A DNA stretch of 64,000 nt, taken from contig CAJFNB010000002.1 in the NCBI GenBank assembly GCA_904393845.1, positions 1 to 64,000 on the forward strand. The letters are read 5' to 3'. Positions 25,411 through 33,221 of the stretch are shown piece after piece. Position numbers and translations under genes: made by a program. Source of the DNA: Alloclostridium intestinigallinarum. Its GTDB lineage: Bacteria > Bacillota > Clostridia > Christensenellales > UBA3700. Below the pieces are notes generated by a model. It saw nothing but the letters and a program-made list of their open reading frames with translations, was not told the origin of the DNA and ran no database searches. How positions within the stretch are numbered: position 1 is the stretch's first letter; the number at the start of each line of letters is the position of its first letter.

Positions 25411-26685
25411 TTATCTCTCCACCCTTATCACGTTTTCCACGCTGATCACGTTGGCAAGGCGGGAGATTTCCTCGACGGACTTGTTCATCGCCTTTTCGTT
25501 CGTAAGATGGGTCACGAACACTATGGATATAACTTCCTTGCCCTCTTCCTGTCTCATCTGCGCGATGGACACCTTGTACTTTTTGAATACGTTGGCTATA
25601 TCCGCCACTACGCCCGCCACGTCGTGCACGTTAAGGCGCAGATAGTAGCGCGACATGAAGTCGGAATTTATATCCTTCTGGGTCATGCTCTCGTTCATTT
25701 CGCTGTAACGGGCGTGCTCTATCTGACGCGCGCAGTACACTATGTCGGATACGATAGCACTGCCCGTGGGCAAATCGCCCGCGCCCCTGCCGTAAAGCAT
25801 TATGTCGCCCACCGCGTCGCCTACAAGGAATACGGCGTTGAACGAACCGTTGACATTGGCAAGGGGGTGATCCTTGGGCAGGAATACGGGGTGCACGCGC
25901 GCTTCTATCTTGCCGTTATTGCCGTTTTTGGCAATGGCGAGCAGTTTGATTACATACCCGAGCTTATCCGCCTGTTCTATATCCACGGAAGTGATATGCG
26001 TTATGCCCTCGCGGTATATCAAATCCACGGGCACGCGCTTGTTGAAAGCGAGCGAAGCCAGAATGCTCAGCTTGTAACCGGAGTCGAAACCTTCCACGTC
26101 CGCGACGGGATTTGCTTCCGCATAGCCCAGCGCCTGCGCGTCTTTCAGAATTTCGGCGTAATCCAGCCCTTCCTGCGCCATACGCGTGAGAATGTAGTTG
26201 GTCGTGCCGTTTATAATCGCCTTTATTTCCAGAATACGGTTGGCCTGCATTGCCGCCGTCATAACCCTGATTATGGGCATGCCGCCGCCCGTGGTGGCTT
26301 CATAATAAAGCCCCGCGCCCGTGGGCGCCGCCGCGGCTTCCAGCTCCGGCCAGCTTTTTGCGAACATTTCCTTGTTGGAAGTCACTATGCTCTTGCCCGC
26401 GGAAAGCGCCTTTATAAGGAAGGTCTTTGCCGGCTCTACCCCGCCCATGCATTCGACGACAATGTCTATATCGTCGCGAGCAACTATCTCGTCAATGGAT
26501 CCGGCAAGCAGGGAAAGATCCGCTCCCGCCGCAGTCACGCGCGCCGGAATTTTGTCGAGCACGGCTTTCACTTCCACTTCCACGCCGTATTCGTCCATTA
26601 TCGCCTGCTTTCTGTCAACCAGAATTTTGTAAGTTCCGCCGCCTACTACTCCCATTCCGAGTATTGCCACACCTGCTTTTTTCAT
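25411..26685 (-). CDS. hom: Homoserine dehydrogenase
   Basis: Reduces aspartate semialdehyde to homoserine with NAD(P)H, the branch point to threonine and methionine. The 424-residue protein has the N-terminal nucleotide loop GMGVVGGGTYKIL (10-22), the catalytic domain with ATTGGGMPIIRV near 130, GTTNYIL near 165 and EANPVADVEGFDSGYKL near 195, and a C-terminal ACT domain (about 345-424; YYLRLNVHDVAGVVADIANVF), which in this family mediates feedback control by threonine. Start chosen by AGGAGTGAG. It lies 3 bp after coaX in an operon. Confidence 0.97.
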   Translation of the reverse strand: MKKAGVAILGMGVVGGGTYKILVDRKQAIMDEYGVEVEVKAVLDKIPARVTAAGADLSLLAGSIDEIVARDDIDIVVECMGGVEPAKTFLIKALSAGKSIVTSNKEMFAKSWPELEAAAAPTGAGLYYEATTGGGMPIIRVMTAAMQANRILEIKAIINGTTNYILTRMAQEGLDYAEILKDAQALGYAEANPVADVEGFDSGYKLSILASLAFNKRVPVDLIYREGITHITSVDIEQADKLGYVIKLLAIAKNGNNGKIEARVHPVFLPKDHPLANVNGSFNAVFLVGDAVGDIMLYGRGAGDLPTGSAIVSDIVYCARQIEHARYSEMNESMTQKDINSDFMSRYYLRLNVHDVAGVVADIANVFKKYKVSIAQMRQEEGKEVISIVFVTHLTNEKAMNKSVEEISRLANVISVENVIRVER

Positions 26686-26688
26686 ATC

Positions 26689-27474
26689 TCACTCCTTTGT
26701 CTTGTTGGTATTCATGTCGTATATTATCTTAAGTCCTTTCAACGTAAGGGACCTGTCCACTATGTCTATTATCTTTTCTTCCGGCACGGAGCGCACAAGT
26801 TCGCTCAATCCGCCCGTGGCTACCACCTTTACGTCCTCTTCTCCGCATTCCTTTTTCATGCGTTCGAGAATGTATTGCACAAGCCCGGTATATCCGTAGA
26901 TAAGTCCCGCCTGCATATTATTGCCCGTGTTACGGCAGATTATAGTTTCCGGCTTGATAAGCTCTATCTTGGGAAGGCGCGCCGTATGCTCCACAAGGCT
27001 GTCGAGGCTGGTTTTTATGCCGGGGGCTATGCACCCGCCCATAAATTCGCCGTCCTTGGTGACATAGTTGAACGTGGTTGCCGTTCCGAAGTCCACCACT
27101 ATGCACGGCCCTTTGTACAGTTTGTACGCCGCCACGCAGTTGACTATTCTGTCCGCGCCCACTTCCTGGGGGTTGGTATACTTGATTTTAAGTCCCGTCT
27201 TTATCCCCACGCCCACGGTTATCGGCTTGAAACCGAAATAATACTGGCAGGCGTGTTCCATGGTATAGTTCAGATCGGGCTGGACGGACGACATGATTAT
27301 GCCCGTTATGCGCGATATGTCGTCTATCTCGTTCATGAGCAGCATTCTCAGTTCCGCGCCTATCTCGTCCGCCGTGCGCAAAGTGACGGAAAACCGCCAT
27401 GCGTGCACCAGCTCGTCTTTGGAAAACAAGCCGACTTTTATATTCGTGTTGCCTATATCTATTGCAAGTATCAT
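26689..27474 (-). CDS. coaX: Type III pantothenate kinase
   Basis: Phosphorylates pantothenate, the first step of coenzyme A synthesis; type III enzymes are not inhibited by CoA and need a monovalent cation. The 261-residue chain shows the acetate/sugar kinase fold marks: DIGNTNIKVGLF (5-16), the substrate-side WRFSVTLRTADEIG (31-44), GADRIVNCVAAY near 105 and the second phosphate motif VVDFGTATTFNYV near 122. The 4-bp overlap with the upstream ECF S-component suggests that the transporter carries pantothenate or a precursor. Confidence 0.96.
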   Translation of the reverse strand: MILAIDIGNTNIKVGLFSKDELVHAWRFSVTLRTADEIGAELRMLLMNEIDDISRITGIIMSSVQPDLNYTMEHACQYYFGFKPITVGVGIKTGLKIKYTNPQEVGADRIVNCVAAYKLYKGPCIVVDFGTATTFNYVTKDGEFMGGCIAPGIKTSLDSLVEHTARLPKIELIKPETIICRNTGNNMQAGLIYGYTGLVQYILERMKKECGEEDVKVVATGGLSELVRSVPEEKIIDIVDRSLTLKGLKIIYDMNTNKTKE

Positions 27475-28259
27475 CTGTTTTTTGCGTCCTTTTGCTCCCT
27501 ATCGCCGCCGTTTATGCTTCCGGCTTCCGCGGAAGTTGAAATAATATCCTCTCCCGCGCCGTCCGTATCTTCCGCAAGCCGCACTGCCGTCTTACCCGAA
27601 GCGGTCCTTTTCCTGCCGTACCCCGCCCTGTTCAGCGCGGTGACGATGGGCGGCACCAGAATGGTGAACGCAGCTACTTCTATCGTTGCATTTACCGCCA
27701 GAGTTACCTGAAAGAACTGCGGCAGGAGCGAACTGTCTATCGGCATATTGCCCACCATATAGCAAAGCCATATCATAAGGCATACAAGCCCGGTATTCGT
27801 GAGCGTGCCCGCGAAAGCGGTAAAACTTGCCACGCCGTATACCGCCGCCTGCTTTTTTCTGTTTACGCTTTTATATTCCGAACTTCCCGGCGCAAGCGCG
27901 GACAGCTTGGGCGCGAACCTTTTTTCCACAAGTTTATTAAGACCGTGGTAGGAAAGATATGCCACAAGTCCCACCGCAAGACGGGGCGGAATAGCCACCA
28001 GCGGATTGCGGAACACGGGCGCGAGTAACGAGCCTGCGCCCACCGTATACGCCGAAGTAAGCATGCCGCACGCCATCAGCACGGACAAAAACGCGGTTAC
28101 GCCCTTTTTCTGCGTCATTGCCGAAACTAGCACGGGCACCAGGCAGAACGCCAGCGTGGCTCCGGCGATAGGCGGCACCTGTACGAAGATAAATATTATC
28201 TCCAGCGCCGTCAAAACAGCCGTGATTGCTACCGTTTGAGCGGATATTTTTCTTTTCAT
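27471..28259 (-). CDS. ECF transporter S-component, probably pantothenate or related vitamin
   Basis: A 262-residue membrane protein with about six helices and an Ala/Gly-rich core; the start SAQTVAITAVLTALEIIFIFVQVPPIAGATLAF is typical of energy-coupling-factor substrate-binding (S) proteins, and NTGLVCLMIWLCYM near 145 resembles the folate/pantothenate-type members. The last 60 residues are a polar, low-complexity cytosolic tail. S-components work with a shared ATPase/T module, which is not in this window. Overlap by 4 bp with coaX favours pantothenate as substrate (inference); folate or another vitamin cannot be excluded. A promoter lies about 110 bp upstream with a structured leader. Confidence 0.82.
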   Translation of the reverse strand: MKRKISAQTVAITAVLTALEIIFIFVQVPPIAGATLAFCLVPVLVSAMTQKKGVTAFLSVLMACGMLTSAYTVGAGSLLAPVFRNPLVAIPPRLAVGLVAYLSYHGLNKLVEKRFAPKLSALAPGSSEYKSVNRKKQAAVYGVASFTAFAGTLTNTGLVCLMIWLCYMVGNMPIDSSLLPQFFQVTLAVNATIEVAAFTILVPPIVTALNRAGYGRKRTASGKTAVRLAEDTDGAGEDIISTSAEAGSINGGDREQKDAKNR

Positions 28260-28361
28260 GTACTCTCCGATTAGGCTCCGAAGATGCCTATCTAAGCCTT
28301 ATTCCAAGAAGATTTCCCGTCAGCGTAAGGCCCGACGTGCCTCCGCAAAGATACTCCTTGT
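28260..28361 (-). promoter_or_regulatory. Structured leader of the ECF-coaX-hom operon
   Basis: The predicted leader of about 100 nt contains two strong helices: GCCTTA pairing with TAAGGC around a 24-base loop, and TAGGC pairing with GCCTA just before the ribosome binding site (CGGAGAG). The second can compete with an AGGCT/AGCCT pairing, which is the pattern of a switchable RNA. It does not match a riboswitch consensus that I know, so this is a candidate only. Confidence 0.4.
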
Positions 28362-28367
28362 CGCTTT

Positions 28368-28396
28368 ATTATATCAAATACGCGCGCATACTGCAA
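28368..28396 (-). promoter_or_regulatory. SigA promoter of the ECF-coaX-hom operon
   Basis: Minus strand TTGCAG, 17-bp spacer, TATAAT. Transcription would start near 28361. Confidence 0.75.
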
Positions 28397-28419
28397 GTAA
28401 TTGCGGGGTAAAATACCCC

Positions 28420-28845
28420 TTAAAGCGCTCCGAACAGTCTGAGCAGAATAGCCCCGTGCCAGAGGAGTACGGGGAAAAATATTATGCCGCTTATCCCTTC
28501 CTTTACCGTGAAAACCGCTATTACCAGGGACAGCGCGGCGATAAGCACCATGAGCGCGGCGGCAAAACTCTCCGCCAGAGTACATAAAGCCACCCTCCAT
28601 GCCAGATACGTTGCCAGCATGACTATTATGAGCAAATATACCTTCCATCTTCCGCGCACGGCAAGACGGGTCATGGTAAGCGTTATGAGCACATAGTTTG
28701 CGCCCCATATGAGATTTACCGCCGCACTACCGCCCGCATGGGTGAAATGCACGCGCACAAAGGACGTAAGACTGCAAAAAAATAAGACGACGCCCATGGA
28801 AAGCGCCGCCGCCCAAAGATATTTTACCAAGCGCATACCGTTCAC
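28420..28845 (-). CDS. Small polytopic membrane protein, unknown function
   Basis: A 141-residue protein with about five hydrophobic helices (near 7-27, 42-60, 67-85, 95-112 and 115-138). I do not recognise a family. The start is either GTG at 28845 or the ATG three codons later. Neither has a Shine-Dalgarno sequence; a perfect TATAAT ends five bases before the GTG, so the message may start at or next to it. It stands between the ECF operon and another small membrane protein, transcribed in the same direction. Confidence 0.6.
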   Translation of the reverse strand: MNGMRLVKYLWAAALSMGVVLFFCSLTSFVRVHFTHAGGSAAVNLIWGANYVLITLTMTRLAVRGRWKVYLLIIVMLATYLAWRVALCTLAESFAAALMVLIAALSLVIAVFTVKEGISGIIFFPVLLWHGAILLRLFGAL

Positions 28846-28872
28846 GTTAGATTATATGCGCGGAAAGTACAC

Positions 28873-29178
28873 TTATTGCCCCTGCTCTTTTTTCCTGCGC
28901 CACGGCTTGCGCGGATACTCTTCTTTCAGACAGCCGTTTTCGTCGAAAGCGCCGATATGCTTATAATAAAAATAGATTGCCGCGTCCCAGCCCAGTCCGA
29001 CCACGGTGCACGGAAGCACGAAATAGAGAAAGTACTGCCCCAAAAGTTGCGTAAACACGAACTGCACGCACAGCCACATGACAAAAAGCAAGGTAAAAGC
29101 TATCATCACCCACAGTCTGTACAACAGCGGCTTTCCGTAATAACTTATCATCCATGTGAAGAAGTTGAACTTTCTCAT
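28873..29178 (-). CDS. Small membrane protein with basic tail, predicted leaderless
   Basis: A 101-residue protein with two or three hydrophobic helices (about 20-45 and 48-72) and a polar, basic C-terminus (PRKPWRRKKEQGQ). No family recognised. The ATG at 29178 lies exactly six bases after the TATAAT of a strong promoter (29185-29213), so transcription should start at its A and no ribosome binding site exists. An earlier ATG six codons upstream lies inside the promoter and cannot be on that transcript. Confidence 0.65.
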   Translation of the reverse strand: MRKFNFFTWMISYYGKPLLYRLWVMIAFTLLFVMWLCVQFVFTQLLGQYFLYFVLPCTVVGLGWDAAIYFYYKHIGAFDENGCLKEEYPRKPWRRKKEQGQ

Positions 29179-29184
29179 ACCGTA

Positions 29185-29213
29185 ATTATAGCGCATAAAA
29201 AAGGCTCGGTCAA
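29185..29213 (-). promoter_or_regulatory. SigA promoter fused to a start codon
   Basis: Minus strand TTGACC, 17-bp spacer, TATAAT, then TACGGT and ATG. The distance places the transcription start on the start codon. Confidence 0.8.
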
Positions 29214-29353
29214 GTAAAAGCCGTCTGCGTGATATGTATTCAATATAGGACTACTCAAAAATAATTACTGCGCGATTTACAAATAAGCTATACAAAAGAC
29301 AGATATATTCAACACATTTGTATTGATACAAACAAAATACAGTATTTTAATTT

Positions 29354-29469
29354 ACTGCTTGTACTATCAAAAGATAATAAAAACGCAGTACTTAAATTTA
29401 CTGCTTTTATTGTCTTACATATGAGCGTAAGACAATAATAAAAACGCAGTACCGCCGCGGCGGTACTGC
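29354..29469. repeat. Array of three adjacent hairpins bounded by ACTGC/GCAGT
   Basis: Unit 1 spans 29354-29389, unit 2 29400-29450 and unit 3 is a perfect 24-bp palindrome at 29446-29469. Unit 2 contains a perfect 10-bp stem (29409-29418 with 29427-29436). The 18-base word ATAATAAAAACGCAGTAC is repeated at 29374-29391 and 29435-29452. The whole 29214-29519 gap is AT-rich and otherwise shows no gene. Confidence 0.7.
29435..29469 (-). terminator. Intrinsic terminator of the Cys-rich gene
   Basis: The 24-bp GC-rich palindrome 29446-29469 is followed on the minus strand by GTTTTTATTATTG. It lies about 50 bp after the stop codon. Confidence 0.65.
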
Positions 29470-29519
29470 TCGTGCGCGGCGATTCGGCGCGCGCCCTAGG
29501 AATGTACTATTCGTGCAAA

Positions 29520-29699
29520 TCAGTTGCAGGAATTATTGCAGCCGCCGCAGCAGCTGAGCGCCACGAGGACGGGAATTATGTTGCAGTTGCAGCCGCCGCC
29601 ACAGCCCGAATTGCCGCAGCTGTTGCCCAGCCCGCCGCAGCACATAAGTAAGAGTATGATCCACAAGCAGTCACAGCCGCCGAAATCAAAGTTATTCAT
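29520..29699 (-). CDS. Tiny Cys/Gly-rich protein (coat-like, high-cysteine type)
   Basis: I translated this frame by hand: 59 residues, starting MNNFDFGGCDCLWIILLLMC and ending in CCGGCNNSCN, with 14 cysteines and many Gly and Asn. A short hydrophobic core (LWIILLLM, then IIPVLVAL) is framed by CC, CGGG and CNC clusters. Such small high-cysteine proteins with a WIILLL core occur widely in Clostridia under the name 'high-cysteine HCB-type' and are suspected spore-coat or surface components; the role is unproven. It has a strong ribosome binding site (GGAGGAAG) and its own terminator. Confidence 0.72.
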   Translation of the reverse strand: MNNFDFGGCDCLWIILLLMCCGGLGNSCGNSGCGGGCNCNIIPVLVALSCCGGCNNSCN

Positions 29700-29777
29700 A
29701 TGCTTCCTCCATATTATTGGCGTATTTTCGCCTTCTGGTACACAATACGCAAAATAAAGGAAAAGTGTTACCGCCGT

Positions 29778-29806
29778 TTGACAAAAAAGTATATACAGGG
29801 TATAAT
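29778..29806 (+). promoter_or_regulatory. Consensus SigA promoter of glyQS
   Basis: TTGACA, 17-bp spacer, TATAAT. The predicted leader is only about 26 nt, too short for a T-box. Confidence 0.9.
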
Positions 29807-29838
29807 GTCATAGATAATTTAATTATACGGAGCATATT

Positions 29839-31224
29839 ATGGCACAATTGACAATGGACAAACTTGTGGCACTTTGCAAAGGCAGAGGTTTCATATATCC
29901 CGGAAGCGAGATTTACGGCGGCCTTGCGAATACGTGGGATTACGGTCCCCTGGGCGTTGAGTTGAAAAACAACGTAAAGCGCGCATGGTGGAAGAAGTTC
30001 GTGCAGGAAAACACGCTGAATACGGGTATTGACTGCGCAATTTTAATGAATCCCAACGTGTGGGTGGCAAGCGGTCATGTGGGCGGTTTCAGCGACCCTC
30101 TTATGGACTGCCGCGCCTGCAAATCGCGCCACCGTGCGGATAATCTTATAGAAGATTATATGAAAAAGCACAACTGCGAAGAATCCATCGCCGGCTGGGA
30201 CAACGCCAAAATGGAAAAGTATATCGCAGACCATAAAATTCCCTGCCCCGTGTGCGGCAAAAGCGATTTTACGGGAGTAAGGCAATTCAACCTGATGTTC
30301 AAAACTTTCCAGGGCGTTACCGAAGACAGCGTGAGCACACTTTACCTGCGCCCCGAAACCGCCCAGGGAATTTTCGTCAACTTCCTGAACGTCCAGCGCA
30401 CCTCACGCATGAAAGTGCCTTTCGGCATAGGTCAGATAGGTAAGAGCTTCAGAAACGAAATCACTCCCGGCAACTTCATATTCCGCGTGAGGGAGTTTGA
30501 GCAGATGGAACTCGAATTCTTCTGCAAACCCGGCACGGACCTGGAATGGTTCGCATATTGGAAGGAATTCTGCAAAAACTGGCTGCTCGGACTGGGCATT
30601 AAGGAAGAAAACCTCAAACTGCGCGACCACGACCCGGAAGAGCTGGCGTTCTACTCCAACGCTACGACAGACTTCGAATTCAAATTCCCCTTCGGCTGGG
30701 GCGAATTGTGGGGCGTTGCGGACAGGACGGATTACGACCTGAAAGCGCACATGAAAGTCAGCGGCAAGTCGCTTGAATACACCGACCCCGTGACGAATGA
30801 AAAATACGTACCTTATGTAATAGAGCCTTCCCTGGGCGTGGAAAGAATGGTTCTCGCCATTCTGTGCAACGCTTACGAAGAAGAGGAAGCGGACGGCGAA
30901 ACGCGCGTAGTATTGAAATTGCATCACGCTCTCGCCCCCTATAAAGTGGCGGTGCTCCCCCTGCAAAAGAAGGCGCTCGGCGAAAAGAGCGAAGAAATCT
31001 ACCGCGCGCTTAGCAAGGAGTTTATGTGCACTTACGACGAAAGCGGCTCCATCGGCAAGCGTTACAGAAGACAGGACGAGATAGGAACGCCCTACTGCGT
31101 GACCGTCGACTTCGAAACTTTGGAAAACGACACCGTGACCGTCCGCGAACGCGACACTATGGCGCAGATAAGACTCCCCATAGAAAGACTTGCGGACTAT
31201 TTCAGGGAAAACCTGGTTTACTGA
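29839..31224 (+). CDS. glyQS: Glycine--tRNA ligase, single-chain homodimeric type
   Basis: Charges tRNA-Gly. The 461-residue chain is the alpha2-type class II enzyme, not the two-gene alpha/beta form found in Bacillus subtilis. It starts with MDKLVALCKGRGFIYPGSEIYGGLANTWDYGPLG, has four zinc-type cysteines (CRAC near 92, CPVC near 137), class II motif 2 (FRNEITPGNFIFRVREFEQMELEFF near 200) and motif 3 (EPSLGVERMVLA near 330), and an anticodon-binding domain at the C-terminus (about 365-461). Monocistronic, with a strong promoter, CGGAG site and terminator. No T-box leader, which many Bacillota use for glycine enzymes. Confidence 0.96.
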   Translation: MAQLTMDKLVALCKGRGFIYPGSEIYGGLANTWDYGPLGVELKNNVKRAWWKKFVQENTLNTGIDCAILMNPNVWVASGHVGGFSDPLMDCRACKSRHRADNLIEDYMKKHNCEESIAGWDNAKMEKYIADHKIPCPVCGKSDFTGVRQFNLMFKTFQGVTEDSVSTLYLRPETAQGIFVNFLNVQRTSRMKVPFGIGQIGKSFRNEITPGNFIFRVREFEQMELEFFCKPGTDLEWFAYWKEFCKNWLLGLGIKEENLKLRDHDPEELAFYSNATTDFEFKFPFGWGELWGVADRTDYDLKAHMKVSGKSLEYTDPVTNEKYVPYVIEPSLGVERMVLAILCNAYEEEEADGETRVVLKLHHALAPYKVAVLPLQKKALGEKSEEIYRALSKEFMCTYDESGSIGKRYRRQDEIGTPYCVTVDFETLENDTVTVRERDTMAQIRLPIERLADYFRENLVY

Positions 31225-31244
31225 TAACATTAACTTCAACAATT

Positions 31245-31270
31245 GCGCCGCGTTTGCGGCGCTTTTTGTT
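31245..31270 (+). terminator. Intrinsic terminator of glyQS
   Basis: Perfect 7-bp stem GCGCCGC / GCGGCGC with loop GTTT, followed by TTTTTGTT. Confidence 0.9.
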
Positions 31271-31415
31271 TGCCCTTTTCAGGCTTAGGACGCTTTTTCG
31301 TAATACGGCGTTTTTCCGCCGGCGCATTTGTTTTGCCGATTATATGTATATTTTATGCACTTTTATTTATTTTAGGCGATATGTGGCGAAAAATGAAATT
31401 TATTGCAAAAAATTT

Positions 31416-31454
31416 ATGCGGAACACGCAGGTGAAATACCTTGGTTTTCCGCAT
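31416..31454. repeat. Nested hairpin in the glyQS-guaB gap
   Basis: ATGCGGAA (31416-31423) pairs with TTCCGCAT (31447-31454), and inside it AGGT pairs with ACCT (31429-31432 with 31438-31441). The gap 31271-31486 holds no gene that I can support; this is its only clear structure. Confidence 0.45.
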
Positions 31455-31486
31455 TTTCATCTATGTACATTTTGTGCACTTAATAT

Positions 31487-31517
31487 GATAAAAAACAGGG
31501 ACGGCTGTTGCCGTCCC
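31487..31517 (-). terminator. Intrinsic terminator of guaB
   Basis: Perfect 8-bp stem GGGACGGC / GCCGTCCC (31498-31517) followed on the minus strand by TGTTTTTTATC. Confidence 0.9.
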
Positions 31518-31528
31518 GAATTTTACGT

Positions 31529-32983
31529 TCAGCCGCGGGTGCTGTAGTTGGGGGATTCTTTCGTAATCGAAATGTCGTGGGGGTGGCTTTCGATAAGCGC
31601 CGCATTGGATATACGCACGAACTGCGCGCTGCTGCGAAGCTCTTCGATATTGTGTTTGCCGCAGTAACCCATACCTGCGCGCAGACCGCCCATAAGCTGG
31701 AATACCACGTCCGCAAGAGAGCCGCGGAAAGGAACTCTGCCCTCGACGCCTTCGGGAACGAGCTTCTTCGCGCCCGACTGGAAGTATCTGTCCTTGCTTC
31801 CTGCCGCCATGGCGCCCAGCGAACCCATGCCGCGGTACACCTTGAAACTTCTGCCCTGGAACATTTCTATTTCACCGGGCGTTTCTTCCGTGCCCGCGAA
31901 CAGACTGCCTATCATAACCGCGCTTGCGCCGCAGCCCAGCGCCTTGACTATATCGCCGCTGTACTTGATACCGCCGTCGGCGATTATCCTCTTGCCCATC
32001 TTATCCGCCTGCTCGGCGCAGTCCATGATTGCCGTCGCCTGGGGCACGCCGATACCCGCGATTATACGCGTGGTGCAGATAGAGCCGGGACCTATGCCCA
32101 CCTTGACCACGTCAGCGCCGTTTTCAAACAGCGCCTTGGTGCCTTCCGCCGTAGCCACGTTGCCCACGATAAGGGGAAGATTGGGGAATTTGCTCTTGAT
32201 CATGGAAACGCAGGTAAGCACGTTTTTGCTCTGACCGTGGGCGGTGTCTATCGTCACCACGTCCACGCGCGAATTTACGAGCGCGCTGACCCTTTCCACG
32301 ATGTCGCCCGTCACGCCTACCGCCGCGCCTGCGAGCAGTCTGCCCGACTTGTCTTTTGCCGAATGGGGATATTTAATGGCTTTTTCTATGTCCTTGATGG
32401 TGATAAGACCTTTCAGATTGCCTTCTTTATCGACGAGGGGAAGTTTTTCGATGCGGTGTTCGCCCAGAATTTTCTGCGCCTCTTCCAGCGTAGTGCCTAC
32501 GGGTGCGGTTATGAGGTTATCTTTTGTCATAACGTCGCCGATCAGCTTGTCGTAGTCGGTTTCGAATCTTAAATCGCGGTTGGTGATTATGCCCACCAAT
32601 TTTTCGCCGCGCGTGATGGGCACGCCGCTTATTTTGAACTTGCGCATAAGGTCGAGCGCGTCGCTCAGCTTATGCTCGGGCGTGAGGTGGAACGGATGGG
32701 TGATAACGCCGTTTTCACTGCGCTTGACCTTGTCTACCTGCTGTGCCTGAGCTTCTATACTCATATTTTTATGAATCATACCCAAGCCGCCTTCACGGGC
32801 GAGCGCAATTGCAAGCTCGCACTCCGTAACGGTGTCCATGGACGCGCTCAAAAGCGGAATATTCAGCGTGATGTCGTCCGTAAGCCTGGTGGAAATATCT
32901 ACCTGCGCGGGGACCACGTCGGAATATTCGGGAATGAGCAGTATGTCGTCAAACGTTAAACCTTCTTTGAATTGCCTGGCCAT
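31529..32983 (-). CDS. guaB: IMP dehydrogenase
   Basis: Oxidises IMP to XMP, the committed step of guanine nucleotide synthesis. The 484-residue length is normal. Visible: the start EGLTFDDILLIPEYSDV (7-23), two CBS domains (about 92-205) inserted in the barrel, which sense adenine/guanine nucleotides, and the catalytic loop GIGPGSICTTRIIAGIGVPQ near 295-315 with the active-site Cys. GMGSLGAM and the flap region follow near 380-410. It is transcribed alone from a promoter at 33021-33050 with an AAAGGAG site. Confidence 0.98.
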   Translation of the reverse strand: MARQFKEGLTFDDILLIPEYSDVVPAQVDISTRLTDDITLNIPLLSASMDTVTECELAIALAREGGLGMIHKNMSIEAQAQQVDKVKRSENGVITHPFHLTPEHKLSDALDLMRKFKISGVPITRGEKLVGIITNRDLRFETDYDKLIGDVMTKDNLITAPVGTTLEEAQKILGEHRIEKLPLVDKEGNLKGLITIKDIEKAIKYPHSAKDKSGRLLAGAAVGVTGDIVERVSALVNSRVDVVTIDTAHGQSKNVLTCVSMIKSKFPNLPLIVGNVATAEGTKALFENGADVVKVGIGPGSICTTRIIAGIGVPQATAIMDCAEQADKMGKRIIADGGIKYSGDIVKALGCGASAVMIGSLFAGTEETPGEIEMFQGRSFKVYRGMGSLGAMAAGSKDRYFQSGAKKLVPEGVEGRVPFRGSLADVVFQLMGGLRAGMGYCGKHNIEELRSSAQFVRISNAALIESHPHDISITKESPNYSTRG

Positions 32984-33020
32984 AATCGCTCCTTTGTACT
33001 TGGTTTCGTATATTGTATCT

Positions 33021-33050
33021 ATTTTAGTACAGAGGCGCGAAAAAAGTCAA
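33021..33050 (-). promoter_or_regulatory. SigA promoter of guaB
   Basis: Minus strand TTGACT, 18-bp spacer, TAAAAT; leader about 30 nt with AAAGGAG. Confidence 0.7.
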
Positions 33051-33161
33051 ATACATTGAGTACATTTACCGCATATTCGTAACTTTACCGCGCCCGCGCA
33101 GAGTATTTTGCGCGCGCAAGCGGCTTTTAATAATATATTTGCAAAACTTGCGCGCCAGGTG

Positions 33162-33190
33162 TTGAAAATATTTTTTACTTTTGTTATACT
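33162..33190 (+). promoter_or_regulatory. SigA promoter of the GH3 gene
   Basis: TTGAAA, 17-bp spacer, TATACT; CGGAG precedes the ATG. Confidence 0.8.
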
Positions 33191-33221
33191 AAGTTAGATA
33201 AACTATTCTACGGAGTGTATT

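Noticed and set aside
29778..29838. T-box riboswitch before glyQS
   Set aside because: A consensus promoter ends only about 33 bases before the start codon, leaving no room for it.
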